NCBI GenBank assembly: GCA_003153035.1
Contig: PMBT01000014.1
Span: 11,611-51,769, forward strand
Direction: 5' to 3'
Length of the DNA stretch: 40,159 nucleotides
Origin: Opitutia bacterium
GTDB lineage: Bacteria; Verrucomicrobiota; Verrucomicrobiia; Opitutales; Opitutaceae
Shown here: positions 25,577-36,754 of the stretch, one piece after another
Position numbering within the stretch: the first letter of the stretch is position 1
Layout of the letters: each line of letters starts with the position of its first letter
Translations under genes and position numbers: made by a program
The notes under the pieces: model-generated
Seen by the model: the letters and a program-made list of their open reading frames with translations, nothing else
What the model was told of the DNA's origin: nothing
The model's database searches: none

Positions 25577-27859
25577 TCAACACCGCAGACCGCCTCCCGC
25601 GCTCAGCAAATCCCGCAGGGACGCGGGTTCGGTCGCCGGCTGCCGGCACGCGAAGCTCTCGCAGACATACGCCGCTGCGCGGCCGCCGATGGGCGCCATT
25701 TCTGCCAAATAAGGCCGCCGCGCGGCCAGCCAGGCCTGACCTTCGCCACCATCGGCCGCCAGCAACGCCCGTCGCGGACCCAGCTGTTCGTGCACCACCG
25801 CGGCCAGCGCCCGGAAATCATCCGCCTCTGGATCGCCGGCCAGCACGACGGTGCGCGGCGGCTCCCCGGCAAGCTCAAGCGCACCCAGCATCTGCGGCAG
25901 GGTCTGCGGCGCATTCATCCACTGCCCGCGAAACGCCTCCATGCACCGCACTGCCCGATCCCGGAAATTCATCCCGCCGGCGCCGGCACCGCCCAGCATC
26001 GCGTCGAGCCGCAAGAGATTCAGGGCCGCCACCGAGCCTGGCGCGGGCTCCGCGCCGTCGTAATCCTCCTTCAGCCGCGCAATGATCGAGGGGTCGTCCG
26101 CCCGCGAGTTGAAATAGCCGCCAGCATCGGCATCCCAAAAAAGTTCATCCATCTTGGCCTGCAGCTGCTCCGCCCATTGCAGCCACCGGAATTCGAATGA
26201 CGCCTCGTAAAGATCGAGCAGCCCCTGCACCAGATACGCGTAATCTTCGGCAAAACCGCCAACGTCGCTTCGCCCTTCGCGATAATTCCGATAGAGCAGG
26301 CCGGTGTCCTCGTCGTACAATTCCCGCCGGAGGAACTCCGCGGCGCGCACGGCGACCAAGCGGTAACCTGGAATCTCGCTGCTCCCGGCGCGATCATCCC
26401 GCGGGCGGCGGTTCGCACCCTCCAAGACCTGGTGTCCCTTCGCCAGCGCGGAAATCATCAGCCCGTTCCACGCCGCGAGAATCTTGTCGTCGAGGTGCGG
26501 ACGCGGGCGCCCGGACCGCACTTGCTGCAGCCGGTCCAGGGACGCCGACAGGCGATGGTCGGCGTCTTTAAGCTGCAGGCCGAACTGCTGCGCTGTCGCC
26601 GCCAGCGGCTGGCACTGCCGCAGGTGATTCTTCCCGCAAAACTCGCTTTGGGGATCGCTTTCCGCGGGCACGTTGCCGCCCTCCACCACCCCGAAGTGCG
26701 CACAGAAGAGCTCTGCGTCGTCGCCCAACTCGCGTGCGATTTCCTTCCTGGTCCAAACATAGAATGCCCCCTCGGTCTGCTGGCCTTCGACTTTCGACCC
26801 TCGGCTTTCGCCCGGATTCTCCGCTGGAAGCGGGGAATCCGCGTCCTCCGCCGAGTAGAACCCGCCCGCCGGGTCCGTGAGGTCCCGCCGCACGTATTCA
26901 AAGATGCCGCGCGCCACCGCGGCGTAGCGTTCGTCGCCCGTGGCCTGCGCCGCCTCCAGAAAGCTGATCGCGAGCTGTGCCTGGTCGTAGAGCATCTTCT
27001 CGAAGTGCGGCACAAACCACTCCGCGTCCACCGAGTAGCGATGAAAGCCGCCACCGACATGGTCGTGGATTCCGCCTTCTGCCATCTTGCGCAAGGTGAA
27101 CGTCGCCATTTGCGCCGCCTTCGCTCCAGCCGCCGACGCCACCCCGCGGACCGCCACGCGGAACAGGAAGTTGAACAACGCCGCCCGGGGAAACTTCGGC
27201 GCCCCGCTGAATCCGCCCCGCTCGGCGTCGAATGACTCAACCAGTTGGTGGACGCACCGCGCGATGGCCTCAGTCGCGGCGGCCGCCATATCCGGCGCCG
27301 ACTCCTGGCTGCCCCCGGCCGATTCTGCGCGCTGCCCGTAGGTGCGCAGTGCCTCCACCACGCGCGCGCCTTCCGCCTCCAACCTGTCCCGGTCATTGGC
27401 CCACGCCTGGGCGAGCACTCCGAGAAGCGTTGCGAACCCCGGTCGCCCCCAGCGGTCTTCGGGCGGAAAGTAGGTGCCGCCAAAGAACGGCTCGAGGCCG
27501 GGTGTCAGCCACACGCTCATCGGCCACCCGCCGTTCCCGGTGGCGGCTTGCACATACGTCATGTAGACGCGGTCGACATCGGGCCGCTCCTCGCGGTCGA
27601 CTTTCACCGGCACAAAATCGCTGTTGAGCTGCGCGGCGATGGCCCCGTTTTCGAATGACTCGTGCGCCATCACGTGACACCAGTGGCAGGTCGAGTACCC
27701 GATGGAGAGGAAGATGGGCTTCTGCTCGGCCCGCGCCTTGGCGAACGCCTCCTCACCCCACGGAAACCAATCGACCGGATTGCCGGCGTGCTGGCGCAGG
27801 TAGGGCGACTTCTCGCGGGCGAGGCGGTTGGTGCGGCGGGCCGGGGCGGCATCGGACAT
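25577..27859 (-). CDS. DUF255/thioredoxin-domain protein (YyaL/spermatogenesis-associated protein 20 family)
   Basis: [69 protein letters not shown]; (alpha/alpha)6-type C-terminal region. Confidence 0.93.
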   Translation of the reverse strand: MSDAAPARRTNRLAREKSPYLRQHAGNPVDWFPWGEEAFAKARAEQKPIFLSIGYSTCHWCHVMAHESFENGAIAAQLNSDFVPVKVDREERPDVDRVYMTYVQAATGNGGWPMSVWLTPGLEPFFGGTYFPPEDRWGRPGFATLLGVLAQAWANDRDRLEAEGARVVEALRTYGQRAESAGGSQESAPDMAAAATEAIARCVHQLVESFDAERGGFSGAPKFPRAALFNFLFRVAVRGVASAAGAKAAQMATFTLRKMAEGGIHDHVGGGFHRYSVDAEWFVPHFEKMLYDQAQLAISFLEAAQATGDERYAAVARGIFEYVRRDLTDPAGGFYSAEDADSPLPAENPGESRGSKVEGQQTEGAFYVWTRKEIARELGDDAELFCAHFGVVEGGNVPAESDPQSEFCGKNHLRQCQPLAATAQQFGLQLKDADHRLSASLDRLQQVRSGRPRPHLDDKILAAWNGLMISALAKGHQVLEGANRRPRDDRAGSSEIPGYRLVAVRAAEFLRRELYDEDTGLLYRNYREGRSDVGGFAEDYAYLVQGLLDLYEASFEFRWLQWAEQLQAKMDELFWDADAGGYFNSRADDPSIIARLKEDYDGAEPAPGSVAALNLLRLDAMLGGAGAGGMNFRDRAVRCMEAFRGQWMNAPQTLPQMLGALELAGEPPRTVVLAGDPEADDFRALAAVVHEQLGPRRALLAADGGEGQAWLAARRPYLAEMAPIGGRAAAYVCESFACRQPATEPASLRDLLSAGGGLRC

Positions 27860-28081
27860 TGACCCAACGTCCGCGCAAACTCTCAAAACGCAAAACGGAA
27901 TCCCGCGAATGCGGACCTCATTTGGGGAAACCACCCCAAAACCTGAAAAAAGGCCGCCATCGCGAGGAGGCCCACCCTGGGATAATTCCCCCGAGGCGAC
28001 TCCGGTTCAGCTGGCGTTTCTGGCTCATATCTTTGGGCTTACCCTTCCGGCGGGAACCCTTACTCTGGCCGGCCCTCTGTC

Positions 28082-28978
28082 ATGCTTGGCGCCTTTCTCA
28101 CAACCGTTTTCTTCTCCCTGTCGGTGATCTTTGCCAACCGCTCGATCCGCGCGGTCGGCGTCACGCGCGCCAACCTCGGCCGGTTGCTGGTGGCGCTCGT
28201 CTGCCTCGGCGCCTACGCGCATACCCTCGGACGCGGACTCGGCGGCGCCGGTCGCAACTGGTTTTTGCTCAGCGGACTGATCGGCATGGGCCTGGGCGAC
28301 CTGGCCGGTTTCAACGCCCTGCCCTTGCTGGGATCGCGGCTGTCCATTCTCATGGGCCAGTGTCTCGCCGTGCCGATCGCGATCATCGCCGAGCGGCTCT
28401 GGCTAGGCACGCGGCTGACTGCCGGCCAGTTCCTCTGGGGCGGGGTCATTCTCCTCGGCGTGACCCTGGCGTTGATGCCCACGCCCAAATCCCCGCCGCG
28501 CGTGCGGATCCGACCGATCGGCTTCCTCTGGGGGTTTCTTTCCGCCGCCGGCCAGGGCCTCGGGGCCGTGGTCAGCCGGCGCGCCTCCGAGGCCGCCGTG
28601 CAAGCCGGCGAATCAATCGATGGAATTACCGCTGCCTACCAGCGCATCATCGGCGGATTGGCGGTCACCGCAGCATTCTTCGCCCTGCGCGCGCTGGTCC
28701 AGCGCGACCGCGCGCCCGAGACGCCGGCGCCTCCGCCCGCTCGGGATTATCTCTGGATCGTGGTCAACGCACTCTGCGGCGCCGTAATCGGCGTGAGTTG
28801 CTACCAATGGGCGCTCGCGACCACCCCCAGCGGCATTGTGCTGCCGATCGTTGCCACCACGCCGCTGGTCATCATCCCGTTCAGCTATCTGCTCGAGGGC
28901 GAGCGGCCGGCGCGGCGCTCATTGGCGGGTGGGGCCATCGCCGTAGGCGGCGCCGTCGCGCTAGCCCTGGCGCGCTGA
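28082..28978 (+). CDS. EamA/DMT-family transporter
   Basis: 298 aa, about 10 TM; two EamA-like halves; ends with a SYLLEGERPARRSLAGGAIAVGGAVALALAR-type motif. Confidence 0.85.
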   Translation: MLGAFLTTVFFSLSVIFANRSIRAVGVTRANLGRLLVALVCLGAYAHTLGRGLGGAGRNWFLLSGLIGMGLGDLAGFNALPLLGSRLSILMGQCLAVPIAIIAERLWLGTRLTAGQFLWGGVILLGVTLALMPTPKSPPRVRIRPIGFLWGFLSAAGQGLGAVVSRRASEAAVQAGESIDGITAAYQRIIGGLAVTAAFFALRALVQRDRAPETPAPPPARDYLWIVVNALCGAVIGVSCYQWALATTPSGIVLPIVATTPLVIIPFSYLLEGERPARRSLAGGAIAVGGAVALALAR

Positions 28979-28990
28979 GGGAGGTTGCGC

Positions 28991-31345
28991 TCACGGCGAC
29001 CGCCGGAGCAATGGCGGTGCTTCCTCCGGCTGGGTGCCCCACTGCGGATTCGGCTGAGGGCCCATTTCGAATTCCAGCTTTCCGCCCGCGACCATTTCCG
29101 CGTGGTAGATCCAGGCCCGGGTCAACGGCCGGCCGTTGAGGCGGGCGGACTGGATGTAGACGTTGGCCGGCGAATTGTGGTGGGCCTCGATCACAAAGTC
29201 TTTGCCGCTGTAGTAATGACCATCGAGATGAATCACGATCCGTTCGAAGAGCGGGCTGCCCAGATCGTAGTAGGGCTTGACGGAGCAGCCGCCGTCCATC
29301 TCGAACAGTCCCATCGACCAAAGCACGTAGAGGGCGCTGAGCTGGCCTTCATCCTCCTCGCCGATCCAGCCGGCCAGCGGTGAGGTGCTGTAGAATTTCT
29401 CGAGACTCTGGCGGGTGTATTTTTGGGTGAGCCAGGGCTGGCCGGAGTAATTGAACAGAAACGGGGCCTGCAGGTTCGGCTCGTTGGTCAGATCGACGTA
29501 GCCTTTCTCAAAACCTTCCTCGAGCCGCCGGTTGAATTCATCGCGTCCGATGAGCTGGATGAGTCCACCCGGATCCTGGGGCACGAACAGCGTGTAGATC
29601 CACGCGTTGCCCTCGACAAAACCGGGCCCGTTCCAGCCGCCCTCGGTGCCGAAGCGGAAACGGTCGAACGGCTCGACCCAGCGGCCGTCGGCGTGCCGGC
29701 GGCGCGCGTATTTGAGTTGCGGGTCGATGCTATTGCGCCAGCTGCCGGAGCGGCGCAGAAACTCCCGCGCCTCTTCGTCGTGGCCGAGCGCCCGCGCGAA
29801 TTGCCCCGCCGCCCAGTCGTCGTAGGCGTATTCAAAGGTGTTGGAGGTGGGACCGGCCTCATCGGGCACATAACCGTGGTCCAGATAGGCCTGTATGTGG
29901 CGGTCGCCGGCATAGCCGGCGTTGGCGACCGGCATGCCTTGAGTTGTGAGGTCATGCTTGATCGCGCGAAAAGCCCGCTCGGCGTCGAAATCGCGGATGT
30001 TTTTTTGATAGCTGCTCACGATGAGCGACTGCTGATGCTGCGCGACCATCACTGGCGAATACGTGCCATTCACCGGCGCTTCCGGGATCCAGCCGCCGCG
30101 ATCGGCGGCCTCGAGGAAAAAGTGCACCCAGGAACTGGCGACGCCGGGACGGGTGAGCGTCCAGAGCGGGAACAGCGTCCACTGGCAGCCCCAGAGCCCG
30201 TCGCTGCTGTAGATCGCCGCGGCGGGATCGGAGACCTTTTGCACCTTTCGGTTCATGTCGACGTAGGTTCCGTCGACGTCGGTGATCACGCTTTTCGCGG
30301 AATACGCGCGGTAGAGGCAGGTGGAGAAGATCGCGCGCTGCTCCGCCGTCGCCCCCGCAACCTCGACGCCACTGAGCACGCGGCTCCACGTCTCGCGGGC
30401 ACTGCGCACGACCGCGTTGAAATCCCAGCCGAAGGGCCGCAACTCGGTGTCGAGATTGAGGCGCGCCTGGGCCGTGCTGACAAGGGAGATGCCCGTGTGC
30501 ACCTGGATCTGCTCGCCCTCGGCGGTCTGGAAATCGAGCACCACGCCGCAGTGGTCGTGCCCCGTGAACTCGCTGATCTTGCGCTGATAGTGCACGGGGG
30601 TCTGCCAGTCCGTGCCGTAGTTGGTCGACTTGCCGGTGAACGGATCGCATTGCCAGGCGTCGAGCGACGCGAGCGGGCGATCGGTCCGGATCACGAAATA
30701 GACGGTGTATTCCCCGGTGTAATTGTTGGACTGCCGGATGTGCCCGGAGATCTCCCCGGGGCCAGTCTGTGTCGCCCGGGCCTCGTGAATCTGGCAGAGT
30801 TCCTCGGTGGGAAAGGCAAAGTCGAGGAGCAGGTGGGCTTCGGCGGTGGCGGGATAGGTGAGGCGCATGACGCCGCAGCGCATCGTGGCGCTCAGCTCTG
30901 CCTTCACCCGCCAGTCGAGGAGATCGACGGAATAGCTGCCGGGCGCGCCGTGCTCCGTTTCCTTGCGGATGCGCGACCGGTAGCCGGAGGTCCACATCCC
31001 TCCAAACGGTCCGTCCGGGGCGCCCGGAAACACCCGAAAAAGCCCGGGGTTATATTCAATCGGGCCGGTGACCGGCATCAGGCTGACGCCGCTCAGGCAG
31101 AAGGCGTGCAGGTGGCTGAATCCGGAAATGCTGTTGACGGTGTATTCGTAGCCGCCGTTCCAGACGTTGGTCTGGTTGTCGGGACTCAGCTTGACCAGGC
31201 CGAAGGGCAGCGTCGCCCCGGGAAAAAGCATCCAGCGTGAGTTCGACGTGCCAGTGAAGACGTTGACGGCATCAGCGGGTTCCATTGCCGGCGCAACACC
31301 AGCCGCGGCCAAAAAAGCGAGAAGTAGAATGAACCGATGGCGCAT
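28991..31345 (-). CDS. GH92-family alpha-mannosidase, secreted
   Basis: 784 aa; signal peptide; DAVNVFTGTSNSRWMLFPGATLPFGLVKLSPDNQ, NTFEYAYDDWAAGQFARALG, IGEEDEGQLSALYVLWSMGLFEMDGG are GH92-like. Confidence 0.88.
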   Translation of the reverse strand: MRHRFILLLAFLAAAGVAPAMEPADAVNVFTGTSNSRWMLFPGATLPFGLVKLSPDNQTNVWNGGYEYTVNSISGFSHLHAFCLSGVSLMPVTGPIEYNPGLFRVFPGAPDGPFGGMWTSGYRSRIRKETEHGAPGSYSVDLLDWRVKAELSATMRCGVMRLTYPATAEAHLLLDFAFPTEELCQIHEARATQTGPGEISGHIRQSNNYTGEYTVYFVIRTDRPLASLDAWQCDPFTGKSTNYGTDWQTPVHYQRKISEFTGHDHCGVVLDFQTAEGEQIQVHTGISLVSTAQARLNLDTELRPFGWDFNAVVRSARETWSRVLSGVEVAGATAEQRAIFSTCLYRAYSAKSVITDVDGTYVDMNRKVQKVSDPAAAIYSSDGLWGCQWTLFPLWTLTRPGVASSWVHFFLEAADRGGWIPEAPVNGTYSPVMVAQHQQSLIVSSYQKNIRDFDAERAFRAIKHDLTTQGMPVANAGYAGDRHIQAYLDHGYVPDEAGPTSNTFEYAYDDWAAGQFARALGHDEEAREFLRRSGSWRNSIDPQLKYARRRHADGRWVEPFDRFRFGTEGGWNGPGFVEGNAWIYTLFVPQDPGGLIQLIGRDEFNRRLEEGFEKGYVDLTNEPNLQAPFLFNYSGQPWLTQKYTRQSLEKFYSTSPLAGWIGEEDEGQLSALYVLWSMGLFEMDGGCSVKPYYDLGSPLFERIVIHLDGHYYSGKDFVIEAHHNSPANVYIQSARLNGRPLTRAWIYHAEMVAGGKLEFEMGPQPNPQWGTQPEEAPPLLRRSP

Positions 31346-31411
31346 AGGGTCAGTGGTATTCCGTCTTGGATCACCATTCCAAATGGGCGGAGTCCGCTTC
31401 AGGCCGTCAGG

Positions 31412-32998
31412 TCATCCTTTGGCCAGGTTCAACCCTGGCGGCGCGTAGCCGGCGGCGGGATCGTCGAACACCAGCACCCAGTCCGGGCCATAGGGTGGAG
31501 TGACAAACTCCGTCGGCACCGCCGGAATCTCACCGATCAACCTGCCGAGGCCGTTCCGCGGATCGTACCACCAGGCGCGCACCGTTTTCGCGCGCAGCGC
31601 CGCGAAGTTGATTTTCACGCGCTGATCACTGTGCGGCACGTAGACGAACGCGTACGTGCCTTCGCGATCGCGCGACGCGCAAATGTGATCCCCGCCTTTT
31701 CCCGGCTCGGAGAGAATCAGCCCCTGGTCCGGCACCCGGCGGAAAAACGGCCGGCTCTCGATCAGGTCGCGGAGGAAACGTACCTGCGCGGCCCCGGGGC
31801 GGTTCAGCGCATCGCGCCAGTCGCGATCGGCGTGGTTGATCACGTCGTAGCGATCGCCGCACCACTGCCACACCGCGTGGTGTCCGTAGGTCACGCCGCA
31901 GGCGCCGGCAAGCACGCTGCGCCAGCATTGCTTGCGCACATCGTAGTCGCGAAAATACCCCGTCGCCGGATCCCAGCGCGGCCACGGGCTGACCGGATGA
32001 TCCTCGTAGTTCGGCTCGAGATCGAGCGTGGGCTTGGCGGGGGCGAGCTCGTAGTCATGACTGACCCATTCCCACACCGGCTGATCGTGCCCGCCACCGT
32101 GGCCGCTCTGCATGCCGTTGATGTGCAGCCACGGTTCTTGATGCAGGTAATAGGATGTCGTGGCCCCACCGCCTTGCGGGTGGTAGGTGATCACGGCCCG
32201 GCCGCCCGTGCCCTCGAGCAACCCGTTCGCCATCTCGCGCCAGATCGGCGTCCAGTCCTGGTCCCTCGGGAAACCCGCCTGCACTCCGGTGGACTCACTC
32301 CAGTTGTCGGGATGACCGCCGAGCCGGGGCGGACGGTCGCCACCCATGATCCAGATCAGATTCGGGTGGGCCGCGAACCGCGCCCCGAGCCAGCGGCCGT
32401 ACTGCCGCGCGATCGGCAGGTTTTCCGCGGTGAAGATCCGCGGGCCGTCGCCCCACGGAGCGGTCAGCTTGTCACCCCAGCAGGCCACCACCGCCACGTA
32501 GAGGCCCAGCGATTCGGCCTCGGTGAAGAAATCGTCGATGCGCTGAAAGTACGCGGCGCGCGGTCGCAGCGGGTCGGTCCCTTCAAACGGCAGTTCACCC
32601 CACGTGCTCGGGGTGCGGAGTCCGTCGGTTTCCGGCAAGAGCGACACCTGGATCACTGTGAACCCCTGCCGGGCCCGGGTTCGGAGATAGTAAGATGCCT
32701 CTTCGCGCGTGCCGCGGTGCATCACGAGCCAGGCCGTGTCGCCCAACCAGAAGAACGGGCGGCCATCATCGGTCGCCAGATAGTGACCGCCGGAATCGGG
32801 TCGGATCGGGTGCATGGGATTCGCCGGTGCGCGGCCCGGGGTCGCCGCGGCCTGACAGGGTCGTGGGGCCAGCCCGGCGCCGCACAGCACCAAGATGAGG
32901 CCGGCGACCAACTGGCGCCAGGGAGGAATTTGTCGGTTCAAGGGAATGCCCGGGGTATGTCGAGCTCCGAGTTTTCTCCGGCGCCGCGACTGGGGCAA
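31412..32998 (-). CDS. Apiosidase-like (DUF4038/GH140-type) secreted glycoside hydrolase
   Basis: 528 aa; GGHYLATDDGRPFFWLGDTAWLVMHRGTREEASYYLRTRARQGFTVIQVSLLPE; HPNLIWIMGGDRPP; CGVTYGHHAVWQW; C-terminal small beta domain. Confidence 0.8.
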   Translation of the reverse strand: MPQSRRRRKLGARHTPGIPLNRQIPPWRQLVAGLILVLCGAGLAPRPCQAAATPGRAPANPMHPIRPDSGGHYLATDDGRPFFWLGDTAWLVMHRGTREEASYYLRTRARQGFTVIQVSLLPETDGLRTPSTWGELPFEGTDPLRPRAAYFQRIDDFFTEAESLGLYVAVVACWGDKLTAPWGDGPRIFTAENLPIARQYGRWLGARFAAHPNLIWIMGGDRPPRLGGHPDNWSESTGVQAGFPRDQDWTPIWREMANGLLEGTGGRAVITYHPQGGGATTSYYLHQEPWLHINGMQSGHGGGHDQPVWEWVSHDYELAPAKPTLDLEPNYEDHPVSPWPRWDPATGYFRDYDVRKQCWRSVLAGACGVTYGHHAVWQWCGDRYDVINHADRDWRDALNRPGAAQVRFLRDLIESRPFFRRVPDQGLILSEPGKGGDHICASRDREGTYAFVYVPHSDQRVKINFAALRAKTVRAWWYDPRNGLGRLIGEIPAVPTEFVTPPYGPDWVLVFDDPAAGYAPPGLNLAKG

Positions 32999-33146
32999 GC
33001 GCGATCAATCCAGAGCTCCGAGTGCTGAATGGCGAATCCCGCTGCGCTGCCGGGTAGAATTACGCAACCGCCCCATCACTTGCAGCCGCGCCCTTCCCAG
33101 GCGCGGACGGCAGGCTCATTGCCGAGTCGCCTTTCGGGCTGGGCAA

Positions 33147-34520
33147 TCACTTCTTGCCGCTGGTGAAAATGGCCTTCGCGGCCTGTAATGGCGTCTGGGT
33201 GAAGGACGACCGGCGCGGCGCCGGAGCCTGGAGGGTGCGTCCGGCCAGCAAGGCTTCCTGGTAGCTCAGGGTCTTCTCCCTTTGCTGCAGGGTCTCCTCC
33301 TTCTGCTGCAGCCGATCCATGTCCTCCTTCAACGCGAGTCGCTCACCGCTAAAATTCCGCCGCTCGGCTTCCAGCATGTCCATCGCGCGGTCCAGGCGCG
33401 TCCACGCTGCCTCCAGTGTCGCGTCGCGCTGAAACGGATCGCGCGACAGGTGGGGCGCGGCGTTGAGCACGCGGTCGGCCTCAACCTCGGCGGACATCGA
33501 ACGCAACCGCTGTTCGTAAGTGCGCAAATTGGCTTCCTGCTCCCGCAGGAGATCGAGATCATCCTGCAACTGCCGGCGGTCGGCATCCACCCGGGCCTGC
33601 ACTTGGCGCATCTTGACCGCCTCCTCGCGGAGCCGCACGTCCTCGGCGCGCACATCGAGCCGCAGATCCTCCAGCATCTCGCGTTCGCGCGCCAGTGCAT
33701 CGGCCGTCTTGAGGCGCTGCGCCTCCTCGGAGTTCAGGCCTTGGGCGCGTTCCGCGGCCAGCTCGGCGCGTTCCCGGGCCAGCTCCTGGCGGGCCGCGGC
33801 GATGCTGCGGGCCTTCTCATCCACCGCCGTCTGCGCCGCGGTCACCACCTCGCGCTCGCTGCGCAGCTCGGTCAGCTCCTCTTCCTGGCGCACCGCGTCG
33901 GCATGCCTCGCCAGTTGCGCCTTCAACTCCACTTCGAGCGCCGTCTTTTCCTGCGCGAGACGCTCGGCGGTCTTCTTGAAGTCGTCGCGGTCGCGCGCCA
34001 GCCGCACCAGCTCCTCGCGCAGATCACCGGTCGGGAGGATCACATCGGGCGCCAGCGTGATGGGCGGGCTCGACCCTTGCTCCATCCGGGACAGGATGGC
34101 CTCCACCTCGGCCAGTTCCTCCGGCGTCAGGTCAACCGGCGTGGCGATTTCGCCCGGGCGTAGGATCGCGTTGACCCGCTGGATCACGAGCTTCCAGTCG
34201 CCGTCGGGGGCGAGCACATCGGTGACGGCCAGCCGGATTCCCTTGATGACCGCCGGGAGCTCAAGCTGTTTGACCAGCAGGAGCACGGCGACGCTCGGCT
34301 GAAGTTTCTTCAACTCCTCGATCAACCCGAAACTGCTCATCTCCGGCAACGGATCCGCCACCAGCGAGAGATCGAACCATTCCGAACGGGCGGCCTCAAG
34401 GGCCACCTCCGGCTGTCCGCAGGGGCGGACATCATAGCCAGCCCCGGCAAGCAGCAGGGTGAGCGTGCGGCGGGAGTTCGCATCGCCGTGCACAAGCAAG
34501 ATCTTCTTAACGAAATTCAT
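33147..34520 (-). CDS. Degenerate response-regulator receiver domain fused to a long coiled coil
   Basis: Start 34520 (MNFVKKILLVHGDANSRRTLTLLLAGAGYDVRPCGQPEVALEAARSEWFDLSLVADPLPEMSS...). Receiver fold, then a long Glu/Arg/Gln/Leu-rich coiled coil. Confidence 0.75.
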   Translation of the reverse strand: MNFVKKILLVHGDANSRRTLTLLLAGAGYDVRPCGQPEVALEAARSEWFDLSLVADPLPEMSSFGLIEELKKLQPSVAVLLLVKQLELPAVIKGIRLAVTDVLAPDGDWKLVIQRVNAILRPGEIATPVDLTPEELAEVEAILSRMEQGSSPPITLAPDVILPTGDLREELVRLARDRDDFKKTAERLAQEKTALEVELKAQLARHADAVRQEEELTELRSEREVVTAAQTAVDEKARSIAAARQELARERAELAAERAQGLNSEEAQRLKTADALAREREMLEDLRLDVRAEDVRLREEAVKMRQVQARVDADRRQLQDDLDLLREQEANLRTYEQRLRSMSAEVEADRVLNAAPHLSRDPFQRDATLEAAWTRLDRAMDMLEAERRNFSGERLALKEDMDRLQQKEETLQQREKTLSYQEALLAGRTLQAPAPRRSSFTQTPLQAAKAIFTSGKK

Positions 34521-34762
34521 GGCTGGATTGGGTTGAACCGGGCGCGGCCCGAGAGGCGAAACCATGGCACGATCATTGAACGCACCCAAACGCAATTGGA
34601 CGGTGCCCAAAGGATTTACGCCTTTTTATCCCGTGGGAACCTGCAGGATTGCATCCTGCATGATCACTTGTTGGTGACTGGCGATACCGCGCCGGTTTTG
34701 AAAAGAAATTTACCCCGCGAGGCGGTGAGCCGCCTCCCGGGACCGGCCGCGTGAATTCAGCG

Positions 34763-35998
34763 CTAGGTGCGGAACAACACGTCCTCGCGGTTGAACATGC
34801 GCACGCAAAAAGCCAGCGCGACCGTGGCGTAGACGCAGGTCGAGCCGAAGATGAGGGCGAGATAGTGCCAGTGAAAAACGCCCGAGACGAGTTCCTTGCT
34901 AACGAGGGCGAGATTGAGGATCGGCACGAGCGCCAGGCGTGTGTTGAGCTCCACCCCGGGCAGCATGCCCATCATGGCCGGCAGGATGACGACGACGATC
35001 AGCGGAGACACGTAGCTCTGCGCCTCCTTGACGCTTTTGGCAAAAAGCGAAACCGCCATCAGCACAGCGGAGAACAGAACCGCCACCGGCAGCACCATCG
35101 CCAGTACAGTCAGCGTGCCCAGTGGATCGATGGTCGGAAGCATCGGCGCCGCGCCGCTTTTCGCGGCCGCCACCGCCGCGCCCCCGGCCGCGGTTTTGGC
35201 AAACAGCAATCCGCCCAGCATAAACGTGAGCCCCATTGAAAGAAGCGAGAACACCACCGTCCCGAGCGCCGCCGTGAGCACCATCAGGAACTTGCCGAGC
35301 ACGAGATCGGCCCGGCCCACCGGGCTGCACAGGATGGTCTCCATCGTGCCGCGCTCCTTCTCGCCCGCCGTCAGGTCGATGGCCGGATACATCGCCCCGG
35401 TGAAGCAAAGCAGGATGAAGAGATAGGGGATGATGCCACCGATGACGTTGCCGCCCACCTTCTCGGGCGGCGCGACGTTCTCGGTCTTCACCTCGAACGG
35501 TTTGACCAGCGCGGCCGGCAGGCCCCGCCCGGTGAGACGCGCCGTGATGATCTTCTCGCGATAAGTGTTGAAGAACCGGTGCAGTTCGCCCACCGCGAAG
35601 CCGGACCGCAGCTCGCTCTCGTAGTTGAAGATCTTCAGCACCGTGGCGTCGCCGTGCTCCAGCGCCGCGTCAAAGCCCGCCGGAATCTCCACCGCCGCGC
35701 GCAGCTGCTTGTCGGTGATGCGCTGCTTCCAGTCGGCGGTCGCCGGCACCAACCGGATCTTCTGGTCGGCGGTCAGCGCCGCACGCACGACCGGCGAGTC
35801 ATTGCCGCCGAGCACCATCACCGCCGGGACCTCTTCCCGCGCCTTGTTGACCACCATGTAGGACACCACGCCGGCGACCAGCATGATGCCCGGGATCATC
35901 AGCGTCGGCACGACGATCATCGAAATTAGTGTCCGGCGGTCCCGCAGCGAGTCGCGCAGCTCCTTCAAATAAACCGTGACTACATTGGACCGGTTCAT
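34763..35998 (-). CDS. ABC-2 transporter permease (NatB-like)
   Basis: 411 aa; VYLKELRDSLRDRRTLISMIVVPTLMIPGIMLV; YLFILLCFTGAMYPAIDLTAGEKERGTMETILCSPVGRADLVLGKFLMV. Confidence 0.88.
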   Translation of the reverse strand: MNRSNVVTVYLKELRDSLRDRRTLISMIVVPTLMIPGIMLVAGVVSYMVVNKAREEVPAVMVLGGNDSPVVRAALTADQKIRLVPATADWKQRITDKQLRAAVEIPAGFDAALEHGDATVLKIFNYESELRSGFAVGELHRFFNTYREKIITARLTGRGLPAALVKPFEVKTENVAPPEKVGGNVIGGIIPYLFILLCFTGAMYPAIDLTAGEKERGTMETILCSPVGRADLVLGKFLMVLTAALGTVVFSLLSMGLTFMLGGLLFAKTAAGGAAVAAAKSGAAPMLPTIDPLGTLTVLAMVLPVAVLFSAVLMAVSLFAKSVKEAQSYVSPLIVVVILPAMMGMLPGVELNTRLALVPILNLALVSKELVSGVFHWHYLALIFGSTCVYATVALAFCVRMFNREDVLFRT

Positions 35999-36741
35999 GC
36001 GGCCACCTCCTCGCCGCCAATCGCGCGGACGAAAATCTCCTCCATGTCCTGCTCGCCAAACCGCAGTCGGAGATCGGCCAGCGGGCCCTCGGCAACCAGC
36101 CGGCCCTGGTGGATGATGCCGATCACATCGCAGATCTTCTCCACTTCGCTCATGACGTGGGTGGAATAGATCACGGTCTTGCCGCGGGTGCGGCAGTCGC
36201 GGACGAAGCGCACGATGTTGCGCGCGGTCATCACATCGAGCCCGATCGTCGGCTCGTCGAAAATGAGCACCGCGGGGTCGTGCACCACCGTGCGGGCGAT
36301 CGAAGTCTTCTGCTTCATGCCGGTGGAGAATTTGTCCACCCGCCGGTCGAGGAACTCGTGCAGGTCCAGTTCATCGGCCAGCCGGCGGGTGCGCTCCGCG
36401 ACCTCCGCCGCCGTCAGGCCGTTCAGCCGGCCGAAATAGGCGATGGTTTCGCGGGCGGTCAGGCGGCTGTAGAGCGCCGTGCTGGTGGCCAAAAAGCCGA
36501 CGCTGGCCCGCACGCGCTCCGGGTTCGCCACGGTGTCAAATCCGGCCACAGTGGCGGACCCGCCGGTGGGGCGCAGCAGGGTCGCAAGCAGGCGCAGCGT
36601 GGTGGTCTTGCCCGCGCCGTTGGCTCCCAGCAGACCGTAGATCTGGCCGGGGCGGCAGGTGAAGGAGACGTTGTCCACCGCGCGGATTTCGCCGCGTTTC
36701 TTGTCGTGGAAGAATTTGGTGAGGTTGCGGGCTTCAATCAT
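35995..36741 (-). CDS. ABC transporter ATP-binding protein (NatA-like)
   Basis: 248 aa; Walker [15 protein letters not shown], signature [36 protein letters not shown] overlap with the permease. Confidence 0.95.
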   Translation of the reverse strand: MIEARNLTKFFHDKKRGEIRAVDNVSFTCRPGQIYGLLGANGAGKTTTLRLLATLLRPTGGSATVAGFDTVANPERVRASVGFLATSTALYSRLTARETIAYFGRLNGLTAAEVAERTRRLADELDLHEFLDRRVDKFSTGMKQKTSIARTVVHDPAVLIFDEPTIGLDVMTARNIVRFVRDCRTRGKTVIYSTHVMSEVEKICDVIGIIHQGRLVAEGPLADLRLRFGEQDMEEIFVRAIGGEEVAA

Positions 36742-36754
36742 GGGAATCTTGGGG

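Noticed and set aside
29423-33028. Long antisense ORFs 29423..31240 and 31337..33028
   Set aside because: Shadow ORFs of the GH92 and apiosidase-like genes; composition is that of reversed codons in high-GC DNA.
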